Shown here piece after piece: positions 33,030 to 42,692 of a DNA stretch of 43,720 bases (positions are counted from its first letter, which is position 1; every line of letters starts with the position of its first letter). The notes under the pieces were generated by a model. It saw only the letters and a list, made by a program, of their open reading frames with translations. It did not search any database and was not told where the DNA came from. Origin of the DNA: Janthinobacterium sp. (GTDB taxonomy: Bacteria > Pseudomonadota > Gammaproteobacteria > Burkholderiales > Burkholderiaceae_D); NCBI GenBank assembly GCA_025356595.1, contig JANXSQ010000214.1, positions 1-43,720 of the forward strand, in the 5' to 3' direction. A program made the translations under genes and the position numbers.

Positions 33030-33279
33030 CTCTTGCTATCAATAGGGAAAAGAAAGGCAGGATGCCGAACACCAGCATCGGTATCGTCAACCACACCAGC
33101 ACGGCCGTCAGGGCGCTGAAACAAAGGAAGGCGCAGGCCAGCGCGGCCAGCAGCAGGAGCGCGCCCAGCGGGCGCCACGGCATGGACGGCAGCGGCTGCG
33201 CCAGCCAGCCTTGATGCCGGTGGCTCAGGTACAGCAGAGCGCAGGCGGCCAAAATAAGAACGACAAATAAAACAGTCAC
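33010..33279 (-). CDS. small membrane protein, DUF3325-like
   Basis: An 89-residue protein with three hydrophobic helices and the motif LYLSHRHQGWL after the first, typical of the DUF3325 proteins found with DUF3649 and PepSY genes in siderophore loci. The start is a GTG with GGGGA 8 bases upstream. It overlaps the following small membrane gene by up to 20 bases. No role has been demonstrated that I know of; a part in inner-membrane handling of ferrisiderophore is inferred from repeated gene neighbourhood. Confidence 0.68.
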   Translation of the reverse strand: MTVLFVVLILAACALLYLSHRHQGWLAQPLPSMPWRPLGALLLLAALACAFLCFSALTAVLVWLTIPMLVFGILPFFSLLIARGERGQS

Positions 33280-33324
33280 AAGGTCTTCCCCTTACGAATA
33301 CATAGTCGGATGTTCAAAGCGGCC

Positions 33325-34158
33325 TCAGGCCGCCAGGGTGGCGCCGCCGTCCACCACCAGATCCTGCATGGTGATGTGGCTGGCCAGTTCGGAGGCGAGG
33401 AAGATGACCGCGTTGGCGACCTCCTTCGCGGTGGCGATTTTCTTCAGCGGGATGCCCAGCTTGTAGTGCTCCGGCAGGCCGGCGATGGTGCGCGCCAGGC
33501 CCTCCTCGCTCGGCAGCATGGCGCGCAGCATGGGCGTGTCCGTCGAACCGGGCGAAACCAGATTGCAGCGCACGCCGAAGTCCGCCAGCTCCAGCGCGGC
33601 GCAGTGGCTCAGGCTGACCAGGGCCGACTTCGAGGCGCAGTAGGCGCCCATGTTCATGCGCGGCACGTGGGCGGCGTTGGAGGCGACGCTGACGATGTTG
33701 CCGTGGCGCTGGGCCTTAAACTGCGGCATCAACTCGCGCAGCAGGTGGAACACGCCGCCGACGTTGATGTCGAAGCTGGCCTTCCAGTCCTCCAGCGAGA
33801 GCGTGTCCAGCGGCGCCAGGCGCAGCACGCCGGCGGCGTTCACCAGCACGTCCAGGCGCGGCGTCTCGAGCAGCAGTTGGCGGCACACCGCCTGCACGCG
33901 CGCGCCGTCGGCGATGTCCAGCGCCACCGTCTTGAAGGGGTAGCGCTTGCCCGGCGTGGCGCCCGACTCGGGCTCGAAATGGCGGTCGATGCCGACCACG
34001 CGCGCGCCCAGCTGGCGGAAGGTCATCGCCACCTGGTAGCCGATGCCGCGGCCGGCGCCCGTCACCCAGACCTGCTTGCCCTCGAATTGCAGGATGGGCG
34101 GCTGCGCCCGCCGTTGCGCCTGCCCGAGCGGGCGGTGCAGGATGTCTTCGCGCTTCAT
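33325..34158 (-). CDS. entA: 2,3-dihydro-2,3-dihydroxybenzoate dehydrogenase
   Basis: A 277-residue short-chain dehydrogenase. The NAD-binding TGAGRGIG lies at 33-40, LDVLVNAAGVLRL follows, and the active site has the serines of IVSVASN (about 155-161) with Tyr173 and Lys177 in YCASK. It oxidises 2,3-dihydro-2,3-dihydroxybenzoate to 2,3-dihydroxybenzoate, the last step to the catechol. The N-terminus is about 22 residues longer than E. coli EntA, but GAGG lies 8 bases before the ATG and no better start is seen. It begins 10 bases after the entB stop. Confidence 0.93.
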   Translation of the reverse strand: MKREDILHRPLGQAQRRAQPPILQFEGKQVWVTGAGRGIGYQVAMTFRQLGARVVGIDRHFEPESGATPGKRYPFKTVALDIADGARVQAVCRQLLLETPRLDVLVNAAGVLRLAPLDTLSLEDWKASFDINVGGVFHLLRELMPQFKAQRHGNIVSVASNAAHVPRMNMGAYCASKSALVSLSHCAALELADFGVRCNLVSPGSTDTPMLRAMLPSEEGLARTIAGLPEHYKLGIPLKKIATAKEVANAVIFLASELASHITMQDLVVDGGATLAA

Positions 34159-34168
34159 GGCCGCTGCC

Positions 34169-35032
34169 TCACGCGGCCAGCTTGCCGGCCAACAGATCCC
34201 ACCAGGCGTTGAGCGTCGGCTTGACGGCCAGCTCCTCGAACTTGACCGTCAGGCCGTGTTTTTTCCACTCCGCGACGAGGCTCATCACCTGCAGCGAATC
34301 GAGGCCGAAATCCATCAGATTGTCGTCGCCGTCGAACTCGCCCTCCTCCGCGTCGATATGCTCTTGCAGCAGCGTCTTCAGCCAGGCGCGGCTCAGCGCC
34401 GGACGGGCCAGCAACTGCGCCGTCGTCAGCACGGCGCCGCAGCGCCCGGCCACGTAGTCGAACGCCATGGCGTGTTCGGCCGCCGAGAAGTCGGCCACCG
34501 CGTCGCCCACCAGGAAGGGCTGGATGTCGCGCATGAAGGCGTCCAGCGCCGTGGTCATGCAGCCGATGTGGGCGTAGACGCCGACGATGAGCAACTGGTC
34601 GCGGCGCCAGTCCTGCATCATCTGCTGCAGCGGCGAGCGCTGGAAGGCGCTGTAGCGCCACTTCACCAGCACCGTGTCGTCGCCGTCCGGGGCCAGCGCC
34701 GCCGTCACCGCCTTCAGGGCCGGATCGGCCGTGGTCAGGCCGGGGCCCCACATATCGTTGAGCAGGGCGCGGTCCTGCGCGCTTTGCTCGCTCGGTTGGG
34801 CCGTATAGACGACCGGGATGCCGGCCGCCTTGGCCCAGGCGCGGATCGCGGCGATGTTCGCGATCAAGTCCGCCAGCAGCGGATTGTCGGCGCCGTAGAA
34901 GCGCAGGAAGTAATCCTGCATGTCGTGGATCAGCAGCACGGCGCGCGCGGCCTCCGGTTGCCACTGGACGCGGTTGGCCGGCATGGCGGCCGCCGGCGGC
35001 ATGGAATAGGACGGGATGACGGGTATGGACAT
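34169..35032 (-). CDS. entB: isochorismatase with aryl carrier domain
   Basis: A 287-residue two-domain protein. Residues 1-205 are an isochorismatase that cleaves isochorismate to 2,3-dihydro-2,3-dihydroxybenzoate and pyruvate, with Asp37 (LLIHDMQD), Lys124 (VKWRYSAF) and the GVYAHIGCMTT segment. Residues 210-287 are the aryl carrier; Ser246 in MDFGLDSLQVM receives phosphopantetheine and is loaded with DHB by EntE, presenting it to the first NRPS condensation domain. AAGGA precedes the ATG, and the gene follows entE by 12 bases. Confidence 0.95.
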   Translation of the reverse strand: MSIPVIPSYSMPPAAAMPANRVQWQPEAARAVLLIHDMQDYFLRFYGADNPLLADLIANIAAIRAWAKAAGIPVVYTAQPSEQSAQDRALLNDMWGPGLTTADPALKAVTAALAPDGDDTVLVKWRYSAFQRSPLQQMMQDWRRDQLLIVGVYAHIGCMTTALDAFMRDIQPFLVGDAVADFSAAEHAMAFDYVAGRCGAVLTTAQLLARPALSRAWLKTLLQEHIDAEEGEFDGDDNLMDFGLDSLQVMSLVAEWKKHGLTVKFEELAVKPTLNAWWDLLAGKLAA

Positions 35033-35044
35033 GGAATTCCTTGT

Positions 35045-36642
<1,598 letters not shown>

Positions 36643-36646
<4 letters not shown>

Positions 36647-37845
36647 GCCGCCTCCCCGAGCGCTTCGGCCTGCGGCAATTCGACGCCCAGGGCCCTGAGC
36701 ATGGTCTGCAATTTGGCCTGGGTTTCGGCCCATTCCGATTCCGGGCAGGAGTCGGCGACGATGCCGGCGCCGGCGAACAACTGGATGCGCCGCTGGTGCA
36801 CGCGGCCGCAGCGTATCGTCACCACCCACTCGCCGTTGCCGTCGGCGTCGCACCAGCCGACCATGCCGGCGAACATGCCGCGCTCGAAGGGTTCGACCAG
36901 GCTGATGAGCTTGCGCGCCAGTCCGGTGGGGAAGCCGCACACGGCCGGCGTCGGATGCAGGCGGCAGGCCAGTTGCAGCGCGCTCATCGCGTCGTCGGCC
37001 AGCACGCCCTCGATGCGCGTCGACAGATGCCACATCGCCGCCGTGCTCAGCAGCGAAGGCTGGGCGGGAATCTCCAGCGCGCCGCACAAGGGTTGCAGCA
37101 CGCGGGCGATGTCCTCGATGACGAGGCGGTGCTCATAGGCGTCCTTGCCGGACTGCAGCAGCGCGGCGCTCACCTCGCGGTCGCGGAGCGGATCGCTGTG
37201 GCGCCTGGCGGAGCCGGCCAGCGGATTCGAATAGATGCGGCCGGCGTGCTTGCGCACCAGCAGTTCGGGACTGGCGCCGATCAGCTCGGAGCCGTCGAAC
37301 AGGGGCAGGCGGAAATGGTAGCCCGAGGGATTTTGCGCCGTCAGGCGGGCGAAGGTGCGGGCGACGTCGACCCGCTCGTCCAGCTCGACCTCGAAGATGC
37401 GCGCCAGCACGGCCTTGCGGATATCGCTGAGGCCGAAATTGGCGATCGCCTGGCGCACCGACTGCTTGAACCTGAGCTCGTCGGGGAAGCTGCGCGCGCT
37501 CAGCACCAGCGGCGCTTCCGGCGCGCGGGCGGGCGCGGCGGCGGCCGGCGCGCGCTCGTAGAACTCGTGCCGCAGGGGCACCGCCAGGCAACTCGGCTGG
37601 CGCAGGTCGAAGGGAATCGCGCCGATGACGATGGGCCGCTCGATGCCGGCGGCGCGGGCGCGCGCCAGCGCAGCGCTCACCGCCAGCTGGAACTGGCCGT
37701 CGCCCTGCCCGTGCGGATCGACCGGCACGCTGACGCGTTCGGCCACGCCGCTGGCGCGGACGCAACGGTGCGCCGACATGAACTGGAATTGCGCCTGGGC
37801 CGGCGCGCCGTGGCGTCCCTCATTTTCCATCTGTAGCGTAGTCAT
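36643..37845 (-). CDS. entC: isochorismate synthase
   Basis: A 400-residue chorismate-utilising enzyme that makes isochorismate, drawing aromatic precursor into siderophore synthesis. The C-terminal catalytic domain shows [47 protein letters not shown], the [12 protein letters not shown] motif and [19 protein letters not shown]. The final [12 protein letters not shown] stretch is variable. I chose the ATG at 37845, with AGGAG at good spacing; a 36-residue longer reading is unlikely. It is the first gene of the operon, behind a promoter overlapped by a Fur box. Confidence 0.94.
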
Positions 37846-37985
37846 AAGAAACTCCTGACATGAATAAGAACCAGCGCGATGTGTCGCGCAAGGAAGCGGC
37901 CCCGCCGAGGCAGTACCGAGCAAGCTCTTGCCCCCAGCAACGCTTTCAGCCAAAGCAATAGTGATCGAGTGGCAATTATGTAAAT

Positions 37986-38018
37986 GGGAATGATACTGAT
38001 TCCTATTTACATTTACAA
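37986..38018 (-). promoter_or_regulatory. entC operon promoter with Fur box
   Basis: On the minus strand TTGTAA (38013-38018), a 17-base spacer and TATCAT (37990-37995) form the promoter. A Fur-box-like 19-mer at 37986-38004 matches the consensus at about 12 positions and covers the -10. The site lies in a longer dyad, with GTAAAT at 37980 mirrored by ATTTAC ending at 38010. Iron repression of the whole operon is predicted. Confidence 0.82.
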
Positions 38019-38082
38019 GCGGTATCTGCGTGAATGTTTATCTCGATAAGCGAAGCCCTTCTTCCGGGCGCAGCGCGGCCGC

Positions 38083-38163
38083 AAAAAAAAAAAGCAGCCC
38101 ACGCGGTGCACTGAAGCTGAAAGTTGCACAGCAACTTTATCGACTCAGTTCAGCACGGTGGGC
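38083..38163 (-). terminator. branched terminator of the TonB receptor gene
   Basis: GCCCAC (38097-38102) pairs with GTGGGC (38158-38163), GTGC and TGAA inside pair with TTCA and GCAC, and an inner hairpin AAAGTTGC/GCAACTTT (38120-38138) has a 3-base loop. On the minus strand eleven U follow (38083-38093). It ends the receptor transcript before the entC promoter. Confidence 0.8.
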
Positions 38164-38176
38164 CCGGCCTTGCTTT

Positions 38177-38207
38177 CGCCCCCGCCGCGATGCGTGCGGC
38201 GGGGGCG
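38177..38207 (-). repeat. 12-bp GC-rich hairpin after the receptor gene
   Basis: CGCCCCCGCCGC (38177-38188) and GCGGCGGGGGCG (38196-38207) form a perfect stem with a 7-base loop, 6 bases past the receptor stop. There is no U-tract; it probably protects the 3' end of the mRNA ahead of the true terminator. Confidence 0.6.
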
Positions 38208-38213
38208 CGCTCC

Positions 38214-40184
38214 TCAGAACTTCCAGTTCGCCTGCAGGCGGACATCGCGGCCGACTTCGGCCAGGCCCAGGACCTGCTTCATGCGGACGTTGTAGGCGTA
38301 AGTGGCCTGATCGTAGTAATACTTGTTGAGCAAGTTCTTCACCACCAGGCCGATTTGCAGGGCCGGCGTGACCTGCCACTGCAGATACGCGTCATGCACG
38401 GCGTAGCCGGCCTTGCGCATATCGGGCGCGCTCTTCGGCCCCACCGCGCGGTAGGACAGCGACTCCACCATGCGCGCGTTCCAGCCGGCGCTGATGTTGG
38501 CCTGCGGGCGATACTCGAGATTGGCCAGCCAGCTGCGGCCGGTCGTCGTGCCGACGCCGAAATCGCCGTCGGCCAGGGCCGTGCCGTTCATCTTCGGCTT
38601 GCTTTGGGAGACGCCCAGGCGGCCGCTCCATTGCCCGCCCTGATAGCCGCCGGACAACTCGTAGCCGTCGCTGACGACCTTGCCGATGTTGCCGCGCGCG
38701 TCGTCGCCGCCGGTGCCGATGAAGTCGCGTATCGTCTGACGGAAAATCTGTCCGTTCGCCATCCAGCCGCCCGCCGCGTAAGCCAGGCTCAGCTCGACGG
38801 TCTGCGCCTTCTCCGCGTTGATGCGAGCATGGTTGTGGACCAGATCGGGCGCGCCGTTGTCCATCCAGAACGCTTCCTGGACGCCGACGCCGCGCAAGGC
38901 CCGGGCGTAGCGCACGCTGCTTTTCCAGGCCGGCGTGATTTGATAGTTCAAGGCCAGGCTGGGGCTGGCGCCCTGACTGTCGAACTCCTGGCCGAAGTTG
39001 TCCTCGTAGCGGTAGCGGTCGAAACGCAGGCCGCCGTAAGCCGACCACTGCCCGTTGATCTGGTAGTTGTCCTCGACATAGGCGCCGGCCACGCTGGCGC
39101 TTTCGCGGCCGCGGTTGGCCAGGCTGTCGGGAGAACCGGCCGTCAGCACATGCAGGGGATTGATGGCGCGGGTCTGGTCGCGTCGGTAGTTGACACCGTA
39201 GGCCAGCCAATGCTGGCCGAAATCGGAAACGAAGGCCACGTCCAGGCCGTGATTCTTCATCGCCTCGCCGTAGCGGCGGCCCTTGTCCGTGCGCATGCCC
39301 TCGAGCTCGCTGCGATACAGGTTCACATCGAATTTCGGCAACAGGCGCGCGCCGTGGTCGGCGTACTTCAGGCTGCTGGACTGGCGCTTCAAGTCCTGCG
39401 GGATGGGCAGATTGCCGTCCCAGCCGACCATGTTCGGGCGGAAATTATAGGCGCCGTTGTCGTTCTGCTGGCTGTGGCTGACGCTGAGCGTTTGCTGCTC
39501 GCCCAGGCGCCAGCTGGCCTTGGCCAGCAGCGTGTCCTGGTCGCTGGCGCTGTTACCCACCTCCTGGCCGTTGCCGGCGCGGTAGGATTGCAGATCCTGC
39601 CTGGAGCCGGAGACGAGCACATCGACCGTCTTGTCGAACTCGGCGTAGGCGCTGACGCTGGAGCGCCAGCCCTTGTTGTCGAAGACGCCGACGCCGAGCT
39701 GCGCGCCCATGCTCTGGCCCGGGCGCAGCAAATCGCGCGCATCCTTCGTCGTGGCGCGGATCGCGCCGGCCAGGGCGCCCGGACCGGCGCTGGCGCTGCC
39801 CGTGCCCTTGTCGATATCGATCGACTTCATCAGCGCCGGGTCGAAGGCCATGCGGCCCTCGTGATGGGTCAGCGCCATGTTCTGCGTCACGCCGTCGACG
39901 CTGACGTTGATCATCGTATCCTCCAGGCCGCGCATGAAGACCTTCTGCGCCACCGGATTGCCGCCGCCGCCGATCGCCATGCCGTTCTGATACTGGAAGG
40001 TTTCGGCGACGTTGCGCGCCTGCGTTTTTTCCAGCGTCTTGCCGCTCACCTGCTCGATTTGCTCGGCGTCGGCGACGACCTTCACGGTGGCCAGCACCGT
40101 CTCGTCGGCCGCGTACAGAGCGGGATGCATCAGAGTACCGATCACCGCCAGGGTGATCCGGGCGCGTTTGAACTGCTTGGGCAT
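38214..40184 (-). CDS. TonB-dependent outer membrane receptor
   Basis: A 656-residue receptor. Residues 1-25 are a signal peptide (ending LYA), followed by a TonB-box-like ETVLATVKV, then a plug domain (RNVAETFQYQNGMAIGGGGN, FMRGLEDTMINVSVDGVTQN) and a 22-stranded barrel ending in QANWKF with terminal Phe. By position and Fur control it should import the ferric form of the siderophore made next door. The plug wording also recalls hemoglobin-type receptors, and no ligand motif settles it; the FRAP/NPNL heme signature is absent. AAGGA precedes the ATG. It has its own Fur-boxed promoter and terminator. Confidence 0.88.
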   Translation of the reverse strand: MPKQFKRARITLAVIGTLMHPALYAADETVLATVKVVADAEQIEQVSGKTLEKTQARNVAETFQYQNGMAIGGGGNPVAQKVFMRGLEDTMINVSVDGVTQNMALTHHEGRMAFDPALMKSIDIDKGTGSASAGPGALAGAIRATTKDARDLLRPGQSMGAQLGVGVFDNKGWRSSVSAYAEFDKTVDVLVSGSRQDLQSYRAGNGQEVGNSASDQDTLLAKASWRLGEQQTLSVSHSQQNDNGAYNFRPNMVGWDGNLPIPQDLKRQSSSLKYADHGARLLPKFDVNLYRSELEGMRTDKGRRYGEAMKNHGLDVAFVSDFGQHWLAYGVNYRRDQTRAINPLHVLTAGSPDSLANRGRESASVAGAYVEDNYQINGQWSAYGGLRFDRYRYEDNFGQEFDSQGASPSLALNYQITPAWKSSVRYARALRGVGVQEAFWMDNGAPDLVHNHARINAEKAQTVELSLAYAAGGWMANGQIFRQTIRDFIGTGGDDARGNIGKVVSDGYELSGGYQGGQWSGRLGVSQSKPKMNGTALADGDFGVGTTTGRSWLANLEYRPQANISAGWNARMVESLSYRAVGPKSAPDMRKAGYAVHDAYLQWQVTPALQIGLVVKNLLNKYYYDQATYAYNVRMKQVLGLAEVGRDVRLQANWKF

Positions 40185-40406
40185 GTAATTCCTTTGATGT
40201 AGATGGCGAAAGAGTCGTCGCATTGCATCGGGGGTGCGGCGGGCATGGCGAAGCCGCGCGGCGCGCTCCCCGACATGGCGGGGGAAGTGTGCGCAATTGC
40301 CTATCGTGGGGGAATCAAAGCGCGCCCGGCGGGCGGACGCGCCGACAGGAAGGGCTTCCTGTGCCTGATCAAACCTGGAGTGGGTGGTCGTGCAAATCTC
40401 ACATCA

Positions 40407-40439
40407 GTAAATGATAATGATTCTTGTTATGAATTGCAA
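40407..40439 (-). promoter_or_regulatory. receptor promoter with Fur box
   Basis: On the minus strand TTGCAA (40434-40439), a 17-base spacer and TATCAT (40411-40416) form the promoter. The Fur box at 40407-40425 matches the 19-base consensus at 14 positions and covers the -10. It leaves a leader of about 220 bases before the receptor ATG, in which I see no gene or riboswitch. Confidence 0.82.
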
Positions 40440-40536
40440 GGCACAAATGATTTATTTTTGGAAATATTTCAATAACGCGAAAACCCGAGGACAGCCGAAT
40501 CAAAAACCCGGGAAAGCGGACCGGGCCGCGTGGTCG

Positions 40537-40542
40537 TATAAT
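40537..40542 (+). promoter_or_regulatory. possible -10 box for the YbaK-type gene
   Basis: A perfect TATAAT lies 66 bases before the ATG at 40609. I see no good -35 match, so this is only a candidate. Confidence 0.35.
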
Positions 40543-40608
40543 CCCCGGTTCAAGGGGCGGCGCCGACGCCGCCCGCCCAGCGCCACGCCACTTCACCGAG
40601 CCCAGCAT

Positions 40609-41148
40609 ATGATGCTTTCCGATCTAGCCCAACAATTCAAATTCGATGTCATTCCAATGGCCCTGCACGCCGAACACCTGCCGGCCGGCGTAGCCGCGCA
40701 ACTGCTGGAACAGGAGGTGCTGGTGTTCGCGGTCGGCGACGAGCATTCCGACACCGCCCAGTTCAGCGAACGCTATGGCTTCGCCTCCGACGACTGCGCC
40801 AACACCATCGTGCTGCGCTACCGCAAGGACGGCGCGGACCACTACGCGGCCGTCGTCACGCTGGGCTCGAACCGCCTCGACGTCAACGGCGCGGTCAAGC
40901 AATGCCTGGGCGCGCAGCGCCTGTCCTTCGCCAAGCGCGAGGTGGCGACGGAATTGACGGCGATGGAGTTCGGCGGCATCACCGCCTTCGGCTTGCCGGA
41001 CGGGATGCGCGTGCTGGTCGACGCGGCCGTCATGCAGCGGGCCTTCGTCGTCATGGGCGCCGGCGTGCGCAAGACCAAGCTGCTGCTGGCGCCGGCGCTG
41101 TTGAAGAGCCTGCCGCAAGTCGATATCGCCGCGTTGACGCTGGAATAG
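40609..41148 (+). CDS. YbaK/EbsC-type aminoacyl-tRNA deacylase
   Basis: A 179-residue protein of the YbaK/ProX editing-domain family. It contains CANTIVLRYRKDGADHYAAVVTLGSNRLDVNGAVKQCLGA, with the conserved lysine region RLSFAKREVATELTAMEFGGITAFGLP (G-G-I-x-x-F-G is a family mark), and ends VMGAGVRKTKLLLAP. Family members hydrolyse mischarged tRNA or related esters; which tRNA is served cannot be read here. Start is one of two adjacent ATGs (40609, 40612). A longer reading to 40411 has no support. After its TAG the same frame stays open for 34 codons to a TGA at 41251-41254. Confidence 0.78.
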   Translation: MMLSDLAQQFKFDVIPMALHAEHLPAGVAAQLLEQEVLVFAVGDEHSDTAQFSERYGFASDDCANTIVLRYRKDGADHYAAVVTLGSNRLDVNGAVKQCLGAQRLSFAKREVATELTAMEFGGITAFGLPDGMRVLVDAAVMQRAFVVMGAGVRKTKLLLAPALLKSLPQVDIAALTLE

Positions 41149-41367
41149 GCGGACGCGCTCGGCAACAAGAGTCTGGGGAAGGTGATCAGGGACATCGTCG
41201 AGCCGCTTGCCGCGCCATTACAGGCGGCCGCGGCGGCCCAGGACGAAACAAGATGAAATTGATACGATACACGGAGATCCCGGACAGGCGGAGCAGTTCA
41301 TCCGCGTGAACCTTCACTCTGCCGCGACGGCCAACAGCCGGACAACATCAAGGGCGTCTTCGGACGC
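41149..41367 (+). other. gap with open, codon-biased remnant
   Basis: From 41149, in frame with the previous gene and directly after its TAG, there is a run of about 34 coding-like codons (including LGNKSLGKVIRDIVEPLAAP). Further right, 41335-41367 reads in frame into the next gene (QPDNIKGVFGR before its ATG). I cannot identify either; they may be pieces of deleted genes. Confidence 0.3.
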
Positions 41368-42467
41368 ATGACTACAAACAACAAATGGCAATTCGCCCCG
41401 CGATTCCGCCGCAACGCCTTCGGCTGGAAATCGACAGCACCAATCCAACGCATCAAAGAAGCACTTGTTGAAATCAAGTCCTTCGCCAAGAAGGAGCCCG
41501 TGCTGGCCGCCGAGGGCGCCGTGCTGTTCCTGGAGAAGCTGGTGCCGGCCATCGCGGGCGTCGATTCCTCGAGCGGCGCGATGGGCAGCGCCGTCAACCG
41601 CGCCATTGAAACGCTCGCGACGATCGTCGCCAAGGCCGGCCCGAGCGCCGCGCTGCGCGAAGAATGGCTGGAGCGCCTATGGGAAGCCATCCAGGACGAC
41701 GACATGTCCTACCTCGCGTATTTGGGCGAGTTCTGGGGCGAACTATGCGCGACGCCGCAAATCGCGTCCAAGTGGGCTGACGGCCTTGTCCCAACTGTGA
41801 CGAGCATGTGGGAACACAGCGCGAGCAGCGGCGGCTGCGGTTTTTTCAAGGGAACGGCTGCCTGCCTGAGCGCGCTGTACGCGGCCGGCCGGCATGACGA
41901 GCTGCTGGCTTTGATCGGAAAATCTGAATTTAAGTACAAGTCCTGGCATTACAGGGTGTGGGGCGCCAAAGCCTTGGTCAAAATGGGCCGGGGCGCCGGG
42001 GCGATTCAATATGCCGAGGATTCGAAGGAAGCGGACGCGCCGCTGACGGCGATCGCGGCGTTCTGCGAAGGTGTCATGCTGGACGCCGGCTGTGCGGATG
42101 AGGCGTACGCGCGCTATGCAAGTGCTTCGCGGCCGCCAAGGACTGCGGATTCTTCGAGCTGGCCATCGAGCTGGCGGACAGGAGTCCCGCGGACCCGCGC
42201 ACGCTGATACGCGCCGCCGCCGATTTCGCGGCGGCGCGGCCGCAGTTCGCGCTCGCGGCCGGAATGCTGGGGCTGCGCGGCATCGCGGACGGCGACGGCT
42301 TCGACATCAGCGGCGCCGACGTGCTGGACGCGTACGCGGCCGTGATGGCGGCCGCCGCGGGCGTGGATGCGGCGGTGGTCAAGGCGGATGTGAACGCGCT
42401 GATCGCGATGGGTCGTGGTGACGGCAAGTTTGTGCGAAGAGTGCTGGCGCGCCAGTTGGCGCTTTAG
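41368..42467 (+). pseudogene. conserved protein of unknown function, broken by deletion and frameshift
   Basis: The first part (41368 to about 42118) encodes 250 residues starting TTNNKWQFAPRFRRNAFGWK, with helical repeat-like segments such as GELCATPQIASKWADGLV and FFKGTAACLSALYAAGR, ending DEAYARYA. The frame then runs into nonsense and stops at 42207. The +2 frame from 42120 continues sensibly: KCFAAAKDCGFFELAIELAD, then SPADPRTLIRAAADFA, then the tail ending ARQLAL at 42467. I recall the intact family as a longer protein with several dozen more residues at the junction, so an out-of-frame deletion at about 42118-42120 is likely. Function is unknown; the internal repeats suggest an alpha-helical scaffold. 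Confidence 0.72.
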
Positions 42468-42486
42468 GGCGGCTGTCGGAAATTTT

Positions 42487-42503
42487 GTATGAAGATTTCA
42501 TAC
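42487..42503. repeat. perfect palindrome GTATGAA-GAT-TTCATAC
   Basis: Seven-base arms invert exactly around GAT in an AT-rich spot 20 bases past the pseudogene. It looks like a repressor operator, but no start codon I trust lies close downstream. The rest of 42468-42692 holds no supported gene. Confidence 0.45.
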
Positions 42504-42647
42504 GAAACCCGCAAGCCGTCAGGTGCGGCGATCACATGGACCTGAAGTCCGGCAAACAGATTCCGGGAACGGCGCTCCCGAGAAAGTCGCCATGACCAAG
42601 AACGGCGCCAAAATCAGTGAAATCGGCAGCGTGGGGCGAAAACCCAA

Positions 42648-42668
42648 AGGCGCCGGAAGCTGGCGCCT
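42648..42668 (-). terminator. hairpin after the cupin gene
   Basis: AGGCGCC (42648-42654) and GGCGCCT (42662-42668) form a 7-bp stem 25 bases past the cupin stop. On the minus strand TTTGGGTTTTC follows, a broken U-tract, so moderate termination is plausible. Confidence 0.5.
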
Positions 42669-42692
42669 GCCTTGGTGCCGAAAATCGACTTC

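Noticed and set aside
40203-40475. Plus-strand small ORF in the receptor leader
   Set aside because: No ribosome-binding site or recognisable protein, and it crosses the Fur-boxed promoter region.
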